This document shows positions 16,275 through 24,391 of a stretch of DNA of 40,539 nt, in pieces. Under the pieces are notes generated by a model. The model did no database searches. It saw nothing but the letters and a program-made list of their open reading frames with translations, and had not been told where the DNA came from. Where the stretch lies: positions 1 to 40,539 of the forward strand of contig JAWSUT010000027.1 of the NCBI GenBank assembly GCA_033549345.1, in the 5' to 3' direction. The position numbers and the translations under genes were made by a program. Source of the DNA: JAWSUT01 sp033549345. Its GTDB lineage: Bacteria > Bacillota > Dethiobacteria > Dethiobacterales > Dethiobacteraceae. Position 1 is the stretch's first letter. The number at the start of each line of letters is the position of its first letter.

Positions 16275-17939
16275 TTAAATTGGCAGCTTCCAACCACCCT
16301 TATAATTCCTGAACACATTGCAAACCTCTTCCAGCGTCGCCCGGTTTTTAACCGCCTCCAGCACAGCAGGCATCACATTCCTCTCCTGCAGGCAGGCTTC
16401 TTTGACCTTCGCCAGGCCGGCCTTCACCATCTCCTCGTCCCTGCCCTGCCGCAGAGCACTTAATTTTTGTTTCTGCTTCTCCAGAATATCCGGAGCACGG
16501 AAAATTTCAATTTCCGGTTCAGTATCGTGCTTAAAGCAGTTTAGGCCCACCACTTTTTGTTCTCCTGAGCGAACTTTCTTAAAATGTTCATTTGCCGCTT
16601 TGCTGACCACGTCGTGTATCATCCCGGATTCCACAGCAGCCACCATACCGCCAACCGCTGTAACCTCACTGACAAATTCGTTTATTTTCTGTTCCAGTTC
16701 ATTTGTTAGCGTTTCAATGTAATAGGATCCGCCGAGAGGATCAGCAGTATAGGCAGCATTTGTTTCATGCAGGATAATCTGCTGCGTCCGCAAGGCAACG
16801 ATGGCCGCTTCCTCGGTGGGTATGGCCAGAGCCTCGTCGTAGCCGTTAACATGGATAGACTGGGCGCCGCCGAGTACGGCCGACAAAGCCTGAAATGCCG
16901 AACGCGTCACATTGTTGAGTGGCTGCTGCGGTGTTAGTGACGCCCCGGACGTCTGCACATGAAAACGTAATGTCCGGCTGTTTTTTTTATTGGCTCCGTA
17001 TTCTTCGGTCAGTAGGTTGAACCAAACTCTCCGGGCGGCACGGTATTTGGCCACTTCCTCAAAGAAGTCACTGTCTGCTGAGAAAAATACCGATAGTCTG
17101 GGGGCAAAATCATCAATATTGTAACCGCGCTTTAACATTTCTTCAATTGTAGCAATGGCGTTGGCCATAACCATGCCCACTTCCTGAATTGCATTAACGC
17201 CCGACTCTCTGTAGTTATAGCCGGTATAACTGATTGGATGCCAGCGCGGCACATGTCCGGTGCAGAATTCCACAATATCCGTACTTAATCTGAAGGAGAA
17301 ATGGGGCTGAAGGATAACAGGTGCTGTGGTAATGGCCGTTTCCATTAAAAAGTCATTCTGGTTTGTGCCCCGCAAAGAGTTCCAAAGTATCCCCCTTTCT
17401 TCTGCCATAGCCAGATACATCGCAAAAACAGGTACGGCCATAACGGGATTGCACACCACAAGAGATACACTGACTTCATCAATGGGAATATCTTTAAACA
17501 GCAGATGCATATCCTCGATTGAGTCGATGGCCACCCCACCCTGGCCCAAATCCCCTTCCGCCACAGGATTATCTGAGTCGTAGCCCCGCAGCGTCGGGTA
17601 GTCAAAAACACCATTAATTCCGGTCGCCCCGTTGGCAATTAAAAACCGGTATCTTGCATTGGTGTCCTCCGCACTGCCGTAACCGGCCAGCTGCCGGAAG
17701 GTCCAGGGTTGGTTCTGATACATCAGGGGAAATATTCCCCTTGTGTATGGAGGGCTGCCGGGAAAACCCAACTGGTTGTAATCAAAATCAGGAATATTAT
17801 CGGGTGAATAGCAGGGCTGTATCTCAATTCCGGATCTGCTGGTAAAACTGTCGCTGGTTTCTTTTCCCGCAGAGAACGCTGCTTTCTGCTCATACAGCCG
17901 GCGCAGGGCCGAACGTGAAAACAATTGTTTTTCAGACAT
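16275..17939 (-). CDS. B12-dependent acyl-CoA mutase, large (catalytic) subunit, unusual active site
   Basis: A 554-residue TIM-barrel subunit of the methylmalonyl-CoA mutase family, typical length for the two-subunit isobutyryl-CoA type. Framework motifs are conserved: PWTFRQLAGYG, RGYDSDNP, GQGGVAIDS, FAPRLSVFF and LRFHVQTSG. Aligned by eye to Propionibacterium methylmalonyl-CoA mutase, Tyr89 is Leu84, Ala116 is Val111, Arg207 (which holds the substrate carboxylate) falls on Thr204, and His244 is Asn242 in TGYNYRESG. Loss of Arg207 argues against methylmalonyl-CoA; absence of an Asp at 116 argues against 2-hydroxyisobutyryl-CoA; isobutyryl-CoA mutases keep the His. The 1,2-rearranged substrate is therefore unknown, probably an apolar branched acyl-CoA. 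Start has AAGGAG. First gene behind the sigma-54 promoter. Confidence 0.93.
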   Translation of the reverse strand: MSEKQLFSRSALRRLYEQKAAFSAGKETSDSFTSRSGIEIQPCYSPDNIPDFDYNQLGFPGSPPYTRGIFPLMYQNQPWTFRQLAGYGSAEDTNARYRFLIANGATGINGVFDYPTLRGYDSDNPVAEGDLGQGGVAIDSIEDMHLLFKDIPIDEVSVSLVVCNPVMAVPVFAMYLAMAEERGILWNSLRGTNQNDFLMETAITTAPVILQPHFSFRLSTDIVEFCTGHVPRWHPISYTGYNYRESGVNAIQEVGMVMANAIATIEEMLKRGYNIDDFAPRLSVFFSADSDFFEEVAKYRAARRVWFNLLTEEYGANKKNSRTLRFHVQTSGASLTPQQPLNNVTRSAFQALSAVLGGAQSIHVNGYDEALAIPTEEAAIVALRTQQIILHETNAAYTADPLGGSYYIETLTNELEQKINEFVSEVTAVGGMVAAVESGMIHDVVSKAANEHFKKVRSGEQKVVGLNCFKHDTEPEIEIFRAPDILEKQKQKLSALRQGRDEEMVKAGLAKVKEACLQERNVMPAVLEAVKNRATLEEVCNVFRNYKGGWKLPI

Positions 17940-17986
17940 GTTTTTGCTCCTTTCCGGGATAATTTTCTGAATTTTCTTATTACTTT

Positions 17987-18002
17987 TGCAAAACTCCTGC
18001 CA
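17987..18002 (-). promoter_or_regulatory. Sigma-54 (-24/-12) promoter of the mutase operon
   Basis: Read on the minus strand this is TGGCAGGAGTTTTGCA, a close match to the consensus TGGCACG-N4-TTGCA with the invariant GG and GC exactly ten bases apart. Transcription would start about 12 bases further on, leaving a leader of about 35 bases before the mutase ATG at 17939. The neighbouring gene encodes a sigma-54 activator, which strongly supports the call. Confidence 0.88.
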
Positions 18003-18114
18003 ACTTCTGAAGATATCAAAACTTTCGGCACCTTTTTCTGATTACCCTGTAACCAAAGGGGTCCCACAGCCGGCACAGGCTGCGGGAGGCTGTAAATTAC
18101 CGGGCAGAAAAAAA

Positions 18115-18142
18115 CCACTGTTTGCATAAATGCAAACAGTGG
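18115..18142 (-). terminator. Terminator after the sigma-54 activator gene, also a possible activator site
   Basis: A perfect 12-bp inverted repeat (CCACTGTTTGCA / TGCAAACAGTGG) with a four-base loop, followed on the minus strand by seven T. It lies about 94 bases after the activator stop. Its inner part, TTTGCA-N4-TGCAAA, resembles the palindrome at 18197-18212, so it could also be bound by the activator. Confidence 0.8.
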
Positions 18143-18196
18143 CCAATTAAATTTATCAGATTACTTTAAAACTCCATTACAGTGGCTATCCTTTTA

Positions 18197-18212
18197 ATTG
18201 CAAATTTGCAAT
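18197..18212. promoter_or_regulatory. Candidate upstream activator sequence (enhancer) for the sigma-54 activator
   Basis: A perfect 16-base palindrome, ATTGCAAATTTGCAAT, about 195 bases upstream of the -24/-12 promoter. Distance and symmetry are those expected for a Fis-type activator dimer. Another TTTTTGCAAAA lies right beside it at 18217-18225. Binding is inferred. Confidence 0.6.
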
Positions 18213-18235
18213 GCCTTTTTGCAAAACTTCAAGAG

Positions 18236-19972
18236 CTAGAAATCATCGCTTTGACCGTCATCTAGTTTATACTTTTTCATAATACGAAAGATTGTCGAGT
18301 TATCCATTTTCAATGCTTCCGCTACTTTTCTCGTTGATTGATACTTCCTCAGTGCGTTCACCACCACTTCCCTTTCCATCATCTCCTTTGCTTCCTTTAA
18401 GGGAATGAGTTTATTGATGTTAATCTCGATATTTTTGAATTTTTTGTTGATGATATTTGCCGGCAGCTCGTCCAGGCCGATTACGGTGTCCCGGCTCATC
18501 ACAACCAGATATTCAACCAAATTCAGCAGTTCCCTGACGTTACCCGGCCAGTCGTAATTTTCCAAGGCGTCATACACTTCCGGCGGAATCGTTTTTACTA
18601 TGCCGTGCTTCTTACATTCTTTCTCTAAGAAGCTGTTCACCAGTGGCCTGATGTCTTTACGCCGGTTACGCAGTGGCGGGATATGAATGGGAATTACATT
18701 AAGCCTGTAGAATAAATCCTCCCTGAAAAGCTTGTTTTTGACCAGTATCGCCATGTCCTTATTGGTCGCCGAAATAATCCGGACATCCAGCTGGATTGGT
18801 TTGTTCCCGCCGACCCTGTATATTTCCTTTTCCTGCAAGAAGCGCAATAATTTGCTCTGCAGGTTAAATTGTAACTCAGAAACTTCGTCAAGAAAGATTG
18901 TGCCACCGTCGGCTAATTCAAACAGTCCCAGTTTCTTTTCCACAGCCCCGGTAAACGCACCTTTCTCATGGCCGAAAAGCTCCGATTCCAGTAGGTTTTC
19001 CGGAATGGCACCACAGTTGATACTAATCATCGGCCCGTTGCGTCGCTGGCTGTTATTGTAAATGAACTTGGATATTACTTCTTTACCCACGCCGGATTCT
19101 CCTGAAATTAGTACCGTCGAATCCACCTTGGCAACTTTATATGCTTTTTCCAGCACAGCGCTCATCTCACTGCTGTCGAAGATAATATGATTGACCTTGT
19201 CCCGAAAATCGTTTAGCTCATCATAATATTTCTGTGTTAGGTTTAGCGGCTCTATCTGCTGTTTGATTTCAGTGAGATCTTTAATATTGCTGATGATAAA
19301 ACTAAGCTGTCCTTTTTGATTGAAAATATGGTTGCTGGTGACCAGAATTTCCTTGCCTGTTTTTAACCGCTGTTTAATGATGCGGGTGTGCTTGTTCGCC
19401 TGAATCTCGTTAATCTTTACATACCCTTCCTTTTCCAGTTGAAACATCGTCTTCTGCAATATTTCCTCAGGCTCAAATCCTGTTATTCTCTCGACACTTT
19501 GATTCGCTTTAAGGATTTTACCCTGATGGTCGGCAATAATCATCCCGTCATAGGAGGACTCCAGAACATGAGTCAGTTCCTGGTTTAGCTGTCTGATGAT
19601 ATTGAGCTCGCTGTATAGGGCGTTTTTTTCCGTCTGGTCTTCAAAAATAATCAGCATGCCCCTGCCGCTACCGGATGTTACAGGGATGCAATGCAGGATA
19701 ACTTCAACATGATTAATCTTTTCCAGCATAAAAAACGCTTCGCTGCTCCCCAGCGCCTGCTCAATCTGGTTCTGCAGCTTTGCACAGGTAAACACCTGCC
19801 TGAAATGTGCACCCACAGTATTTTCTTTGTCTCTACCCAGGATGGTCTGTGCCGTTTTATTGAAATCCCTGATCATTCCTTCCCCGGAGATAAAAAGAAC
19901 TGCACACGGCAGTTTACTCAATATAAACTGATACTCACTGATTATCTTTTCATACTCTGTCGCTTTACTCAT
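18236..19972 (-). CDS. PAS-domain sigma-54-dependent transcriptional activator
   Basis: A 578-residue enhancer-binding protein with no receiver domain. Two PAS domains (about residues 10-115 and 130-235) may sense a metabolite or redox signal. The AAA+ domain has Walker A GESGVGKE (291-298), the sigma-54 contact loop GAFTGA (338-343) and Walker B GGTIFLDE (356-363). A Fis-type helix-turn-helix lies at the C-terminus (STRKVAEALKMDNSTIFR). It should open the mutase-operon promoter next to it when its PAS domains are engaged. The ATG at 19972 has GGAG seven bases upstream; an upstream in-frame start at 20014 lacks a site. Monocistronic between two terminators. Confidence 0.94.
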   Translation of the reverse strand: MSKATEYEKIISEYQFILSKLPCAVLFISGEGMIRDFNKTAQTILGRDKENTVGAHFRQVFTCAKLQNQIEQALGSSEAFFMLEKINHVEVILHCIPVTSGSGRGMLIIFEDQTEKNALYSELNIIRQLNQELTHVLESSYDGMIIADHQGKILKANQSVERITGFEPEEILQKTMFQLEKEGYVKINEIQANKHTRIIKQRLKTGKEILVTSNHIFNQKGQLSFIISNIKDLTEIKQQIEPLNLTQKYYDELNDFRDKVNHIIFDSSEMSAVLEKAYKVAKVDSTVLISGESGVGKEVISKFIYNNSQRRNGPMISINCGAIPENLLESELFGHEKGAFTGAVEKKLGLFELADGGTIFLDEVSELQFNLQSKLLRFLQEKEIYRVGGNKPIQLDVRIISATNKDMAILVKNKLFREDLFYRLNVIPIHIPPLRNRRKDIRPLVNSFLEKECKKHGIVKTIPPEVYDALENYDWPGNVRELLNLVEYLVVMSRDTVIGLDELPANIINKKFKNIEININKLIPLKEAKEMMEREVVVNALRKYQSTRKVAEALKMDNSTIFRIMKKYKLDDGQSDDF

Positions 19973-20073
19973 AACACATCTCCAGTTCCCTAGCGCTGTA
20001 ATCATTTGTCGCAATCTTCTTAATTTTCATCTCTACAGTTAGATTAACATATATACAGCTAATTGAAAATAAG

Positions 20074-20104
20074 AAAAAGCACCAACTAAGTGTCAGTGCT
20101 TTTT
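20074..20104 (-). terminator. Terminator of carB
   Basis: Inverted repeat AAAAAGCAC / GTGCTTTTT with a 13-base loop, just after the carB stop, with T-runs on the exit side. It also isolates the activator gene that follows. Confidence 0.75.
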
Positions 20105-20110
20105 CACACT

Positions 20111-23100
20111 CTACTTTATATCCAGGTGATAATCCTGAAGATGTTTGATACTTTCTGCCTTAGCCTCTCTATAAGCCCCTATACCGATGGCGCTGGCAAG
20201 AGCTGCGGCCAGAGTGGTTATATACGGAATTTTGTGCTTAATCGCAGCTTTACGTATATACGAATCATCTTTTTCACTGACTCTGCCGATGGGCGTGTTA
20301 ATAATCAGGTTAATCTCTTTGTTTGTGACGCTGTCGAGAATATTTGGCCGGCCTTCATACAGTTTTTTAATAAATGTGGACTCTATCCCGTTTTGGTTCA
20401 GGAAATTATCTGTACCTTCCGTTGCCAGAATCTTAAACCCAAGGTCTTTAAACTTGCGGGCGACTTCAAGCACAGCAGGCCTGTCCTGTTCTCTGACACT
20501 GATTAATACTGTTCCCGAAGAAGGCAGAGATGTCCGGGTAGCTTCCTGTGCTTTAAAGTAAGCCAACCCGAATGATTCGGCAATACCTAAAACTTCTCCG
20601 GTCGAGCGCATTTCCGGCCCCAACAGGGGATCCACCTCATGGAACATATTGAAGGGGAATACGGCTTCCTTAACTCCAAAATGAGGAATCTTTCCTGTGG
20701 CCAGACTGGTCACCTTGGATTTACCCATAATGGCTTCGGTAGCAACACGTGCCATGGAGATATTGCACACTTTGGAAACAATGGGAACTGTGCGCGATGC
20801 CCGGGGATTTGCCTCTAATACGTAAACCCGGTCATCGGCAATCGCATACTGAATATTCATTAACCCGATAACATTAAGCTCCTGAGCAATTTTCTTTGTA
20901 TATTCGTTAATCGTTGACAAATGTTTATCCGAAATACTAATCGTGGGAATAACACACGCCGAATCGCCCGAATGAACACCGGCATACTCTATATGTTCCA
21001 TCACAGCGGGGACAAAAACATCTTTCCCGTCGGAAATGGCATCCGCTTCTGCCTCAATGGCGTTATCCAGGAATTTATCAATTAAGATTGGTTTCTCCGG
21101 TGTAATATCGACTGCCGCAGCGATATAATGACGGAGCATTTCCTCATCATGGACAACTTCCATACCCCGCCCGCCCAAAACATAGGATGGCCGAACCATC
21201 AGCGGGTAACCGATCTTACCGGCAATCTCCAGCGCCTCATTCAGGTTGCTGGCCATGCCCGACTCCGGCATGGGAATGTTCATTTTTTCCATCACCATTC
21301 TGAAGCGGTCCCGGTCCTCTGAGAGGTCAATGGCCTCAAGTGCAGTACCTAAAATCTGCACACCTTCTTCGGCCAATTCCCCGGCAATATTCAGCGGCGT
21401 TTGTCCCCCAAACTGAGCAATGACCCCGATGGGTTTTTCCTTATGATAGATGCTCAACACATCTTCCACTGTCAGCGGTTCAAAGTATAATTTATCCGAT
21501 GTGTCATAGTCCGTTGATACGGTTTCCGGATTGCAGTTAATCATAATCGTCTCATACCCGATGTCACGTAAGGCAAGCGCTGCATGAACACAGCAATAAT
21601 CAAATTCAATACCCTGCCCGATTCTGTTGGGACCTCCGCCTAAAATCATTACCTTCTGCCTGTCACTTGACGTGGTCCGGTCCTTGGCATTATATGTGGA
21701 ATAGTAATATGCGGCATTTTCCACACCGCTTACAGGAACGGGCTCCCATCCTTCTGTAATCCCCAGGGCAATACGGCGCTCTCTGATTTCCTTCTCCGGC
21801 ATGTTTAAGAGTTTAGCAAGGTAGCGGTCGGCAAATCCATCTTTTTTGGCACGTTTCAACAAATCATCAGGCAGGCTGCCATTTTTGTGCTTTAAAATTT
21901 CCTCTTCTAACAGAACCAGCTCCTGCATCTGTTCAATAAACCACGCTTTAATATGAGTTAAGCGATGAAGCTGTTCAACAGTCGCACCCTTACGCAAAGC
22001 TTCGTACATTATAAACTGACGCTCACTCGTCGCTTCAGTAAGCAGCGCCAACAGCTGATCGAGGCTTAGCTGGTTAAAATTCTTTGCAAGACCCAACCCG
22101 TAACGTCCGATTTCCAGAGACCGGATCGCTTTTTGAAAAGCTTCTTTGTAGTTTTTCCCGATACTCATCACTTCGCCGACAGCCTTCATTTGCGTCCCTA
22201 ATTTATCCTCGGCGCCTTTGAATTTTTCAAAAGCCCAACGAGGAAACTTAACAACTACATAATCGCCTGAGGGTGTATATTTTTCAAGTGAACCTTCCCG
22301 CCAGTACGGAATCTCATCCAGTGTTAACCCTGCAGCCAACATGGCAGAAATCAAGGCAATAGGAAATCCTGTGGCTTTTGAAGCCAGCGCGGAAGAGCGG
22401 GATGTCCGTGGATTGATTTCAATAACAACTATGCGCCCTGTCCTGGGGTCATGGGCAAATTGCACATTTGTACCGCCGATGACACCGATTGCCTCCACAA
22501 TATCATAAGCGTGCTTTTGCAAGCGTTCCTGCAGCTCGGTGCTGATTGTCAGCATCGGTGCGGAACAAAAGGAATCCCCCGTATGAACACCGATAGCATC
22601 GATGTTTTCAATAAAACACACGGTAATCATTTGATTTTTTGTATCGCGTACCACTTCCAATTCCAACTCTTCCCATCCCAGGACTGATTCTTCCACAAGA
22701 ATTTGTCCCACCATACTTGCTGAAATTCCTCTGCTGGCAACGATTTTTAACTCCTCAACATTATAAACCAGGCCGCCACCAGTCCCCCCCATGGTATAAG
22801 CAGGCCGGATAACGACAGGGAAACCCAGTTCTTTGGCTATATCCACAGCCTCTTCCACAGAGTATGCCGGCTCACTTCTGGGCATCTCAATCCCCAGCTG
22901 CTTCATACTCTGTTTAAAAGCAATGCGGTCCTCGCCTCTTTCAATCGCATCAAGCTGAACCCCAATAACTTTAACACCATACTTTTCAAGAATTCCTGCC
23001 TTTTCCAGCTCTATGCTGAGGTTAAGGGCAGACTGCCCGCCCAGGTTAGGAAGCAGTGCGTCAGGCCGCTCCTTTTTAATAATCTCTGTCAACCTTTTTA

Positions 23101-23311
23101 CGTTGAGCGGTTCAATATATGTAGCGTCAGCCATGCCCGGGTCCGTCATAATCGTCGCCGGATTCGAATTTACCAAAACAATTTCATAGCCCAGTTTACG
23201 CAGCGCTTTACAAGCCTGGGTCCCCGAATAGTCAAACTCAGCAGCCTGTCCAATCACAATCGGTCCCGAGCCGATAATTAATAGTTTGTGGATGTCTTCA
23301 CGTTTTGGCAT
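20111..23311 (-). CDS. carB: Carbamoyl-phosphate synthase large subunit
   Basis: A 1066-residue CarB, which makes carbamoyl phosphate from bicarbonate, ATP and ammonia (the glutaminase is on CarA) for pyrimidine and arginine synthesis. Two ATP-grasp halves are visible: IGSGPIVIGQAAEFDYSGTQ starts the first (paralogous GGGPNRIGQGIEFDYCC starts the second near residue 565), GTGGGLVYN lies in the first, and the C-terminal methylglyoxal-synthase-like regulatory domain begins around residue 930. Length is normal. The ATG at 23311 has AAGGAG eight bases upstream, so an earlier frame start at 23347 is rejected. CarA is not beside it in this window; the gene has its own promoter and terminator. Confidence 0.97.
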   Translation of the reverse strand: MPKREDIHKLLIIGSGPIVIGQAAEFDYSGTQACKALRKLGYEIVLVNSNPATIMTDPGMADATYIEPLNVKRLTEIIKKERPDALLPNLGGQSALNLSIELEKAGILEKYGVKVIGVQLDAIERGEDRIAFKQSMKQLGIEMPRSEPAYSVEEAVDIAKELGFPVVIRPAYTMGGTGGGLVYNVEELKIVASRGISASMVGQILVEESVLGWEELELEVVRDTKNQMITVCFIENIDAIGVHTGDSFCSAPMLTISTELQERLQKHAYDIVEAIGVIGGTNVQFAHDPRTGRIVVIEINPRTSRSSALASKATGFPIALISAMLAAGLTLDEIPYWREGSLEKYTPSGDYVVVKFPRWAFEKFKGAEDKLGTQMKAVGEVMSIGKNYKEAFQKAIRSLEIGRYGLGLAKNFNQLSLDQLLALLTEATSERQFIMYEALRKGATVEQLHRLTHIKAWFIEQMQELVLLEEEILKHKNGSLPDDLLKRAKKDGFADRYLAKLLNMPEKEIRERRIALGITEGWEPVPVSGVENAAYYYSTYNAKDRTTSSDRQKVMILGGGPNRIGQGIEFDYCCVHAALALRDIGYETIMINCNPETVSTDYDTSDKLYFEPLTVEDVLSIYHKEKPIGVIAQFGGQTPLNIAGELAEEGVQILGTALEAIDLSEDRDRFRMVMEKMNIPMPESGMASNLNEALEIAGKIGYPLMVRPSYVLGGRGMEVVHDEEMLRHYIAAAVDITPEKPILIDKFLDNAIEAEADAISDGKDVFVPAVMEHIEYAGVHSGDSACVIPTISISDKHLSTINEYTKKIAQELNVIGLMNIQYAIADDRVYVLEANPRASRTVPIVSKVCNISMARVATEAIMGKSKVTSLATGKIPHFGVKEAVFPFNMFHEVDPLLGPEMRSTGEVLGIAESFGLAYFKAQEATRTSLPSSGTVLISVREQDRPAVLEVARKFKDLGFKILATEGTDNFLNQNGIESTFIKKLYEGRPNILDSVTNKEINLIINTPIGRVSEKDDSYIRKAAIKHKIPYITTLAAALASAIGIGAYREAKAESIKHLQDYHLDIK

Positions 23312-23345
23312 ATCACATACTCCTTTGTATTTTTTTCTAAACTTC

Positions 23346-23375
23346 ATTGTATTACAAAACCCGTCAAAAATCCAA
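23346..23375 (-). promoter_or_regulatory. Sigma-A-like promoter for carB
   Basis: On the minus strand TTGGAT (23375-23370), an 18-base spacer and TACAAT (23351-23346) precede carB by about 35 bases. No upstream riboswitch or attenuator hairpin was seen. The remaining sequence to 23533 is AT-rich and without a gene. Confidence 0.5.
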
Positions 23376-23533
23376 ACTTTTTGGGACAGACTTCTGCATT
23401 AACTGCATTTTATTTTAAAATATATCATCCATCCCTTTATTTTTACCAGAAAATAATTTTCTCCGGGCCGGCCCTATTTCCTTTTCCTGACATAGCTTTT
23501 ATTTGGATGAACAACTTTTTTGTTTATACAATA

Positions 23534-23562
23534 GAAGCGCTGAACAAAATGTTCAGCGCTTC
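23534..23562 (-). terminator. Terminator of the CoA-transferase operon
   Basis: A perfect 13-bp inverted repeat (GAAGCGCTGAACA and complement) with a three-base loop, 19 bases after the beta subunit stop. The T-run is weak, so efficiency is uncertain. Confidence 0.75.
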
Positions 23563-23580
23563 GGGGATATTGATCCACCC

Positions 23581-24366
23581 TTATTTTTTTATCTGACGTT
23601 TTAGGAAATATCCTTCCTTATCAATTTCCTCCCGCAGAAGCCTTAAATCCTCTTCTGTCGGTTCTGCCATCTCTTTGACATCCGGGGGAATAATCAGTTC
23701 AAACTCGACCAACTCCTGAACATCCTCCGGCGTTACTCCCGGTTTTACTTCCAGAAGCTTCATGCGTCTTGTCTCTTCATCAAAACCAAAAAGTGCCTGG
23801 TTTGTAATGACCCTGTAAGGGCCGGAGCCCATAACACCCGCCTTCTCCCTGTAATCGGGAGAACCGTCGCCAAAACCAATACTTGTCACAAAATCCAGTT
23901 GCTTGACAAACCTTCTTTTCTCTAATGCCATAATGGCAATGGTCTTTTCACAGTTTGCCGCCATAGCGCCGGCACCGCCGCTGCCCGGGAACCGTACCCG
24001 CGGTTTCCCGTAGTCATCACCCTGCAGAGTTGAACACACATTGCCGTACATATCAATCTGTGCACCACCGATAAAGGCATAATCGGCGTACCCTCTCTGG
24101 GTCAATTCAAACGCGCCGCACAGGCCTTTTAAGAATGTGGCCTTACGTGCCGCCCGGGTATCTCCTACAGATAACGGCATTCCCATATCAAGCATGGGTG
24201 CCAGGGAGCCTGCTTCATAAATCATGAGCAAACCGGGTGCATGGGTATATTGCGCATGTACCGCAGCGACAATCGGCAGCCCTGTCCCCACAAATACAAT
24301 CGTTTCATCCTCCAAAACTCTGGATCCGGTAAAAGCAATCATTTCCACATGACTATATTCTGGCAT
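23581..24366 (-). CDS. Glutaconate-type CoA-transferase, beta subunit
   Basis: A 261-residue family I CoA-transferase subunit (glutaconate CoA-transferase GctB-like). The nucleophilic glutamate that forms the glutamyl-CoA intermediate sits in MIYEAGSLAP (Glu51), and GGAQIDMYGNV and PGSGGAGAMA are typical of the family. It moves CoA between an acyl-CoA and a free acid. It lies 25 bases after the alpha subunit gene and forms a two-gene operon. Members act on glutaconate, acyl dicarboxylates, ketosteroid breakdown acids and other acids; which one applies here is unknown. A role in activating the acid handled by the nearby catabolic genes is possible but unproven. Confidence 0.88.
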   Translation of the reverse strand: MPEYSHVEMIAFTGSRVLEDETIVFVGTGLPIVAAVHAQYTHAPGLLMIYEAGSLAPMLDMGMPLSVGDTRAARKATFLKGLCGAFELTQRGYADYAFIGGAQIDMYGNVCSTLQGDDYGKPRVRFPGSGGAGAMAANCEKTIAIMALEKRRFVKQLDFVTSIGFGDGSPDYREKAGVMGSGPYRVITNQALFGFDEETRRMKLLEVKPGVTPEDVQELVEFELIIPPDVKEMAEPTEEDLRLLREEIDKEGYFLKRQIKK

Positions 24367-24391
24367 CTTATTGCCTCCTCATTGAGTATTT

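Noticed and set aside
17987..18235. Small genes in the activator-mutase intergenic region
   Set aside because: No frame with a ribosome site is present; the region is better explained by the terminator, enhancer palindrome and promoter.
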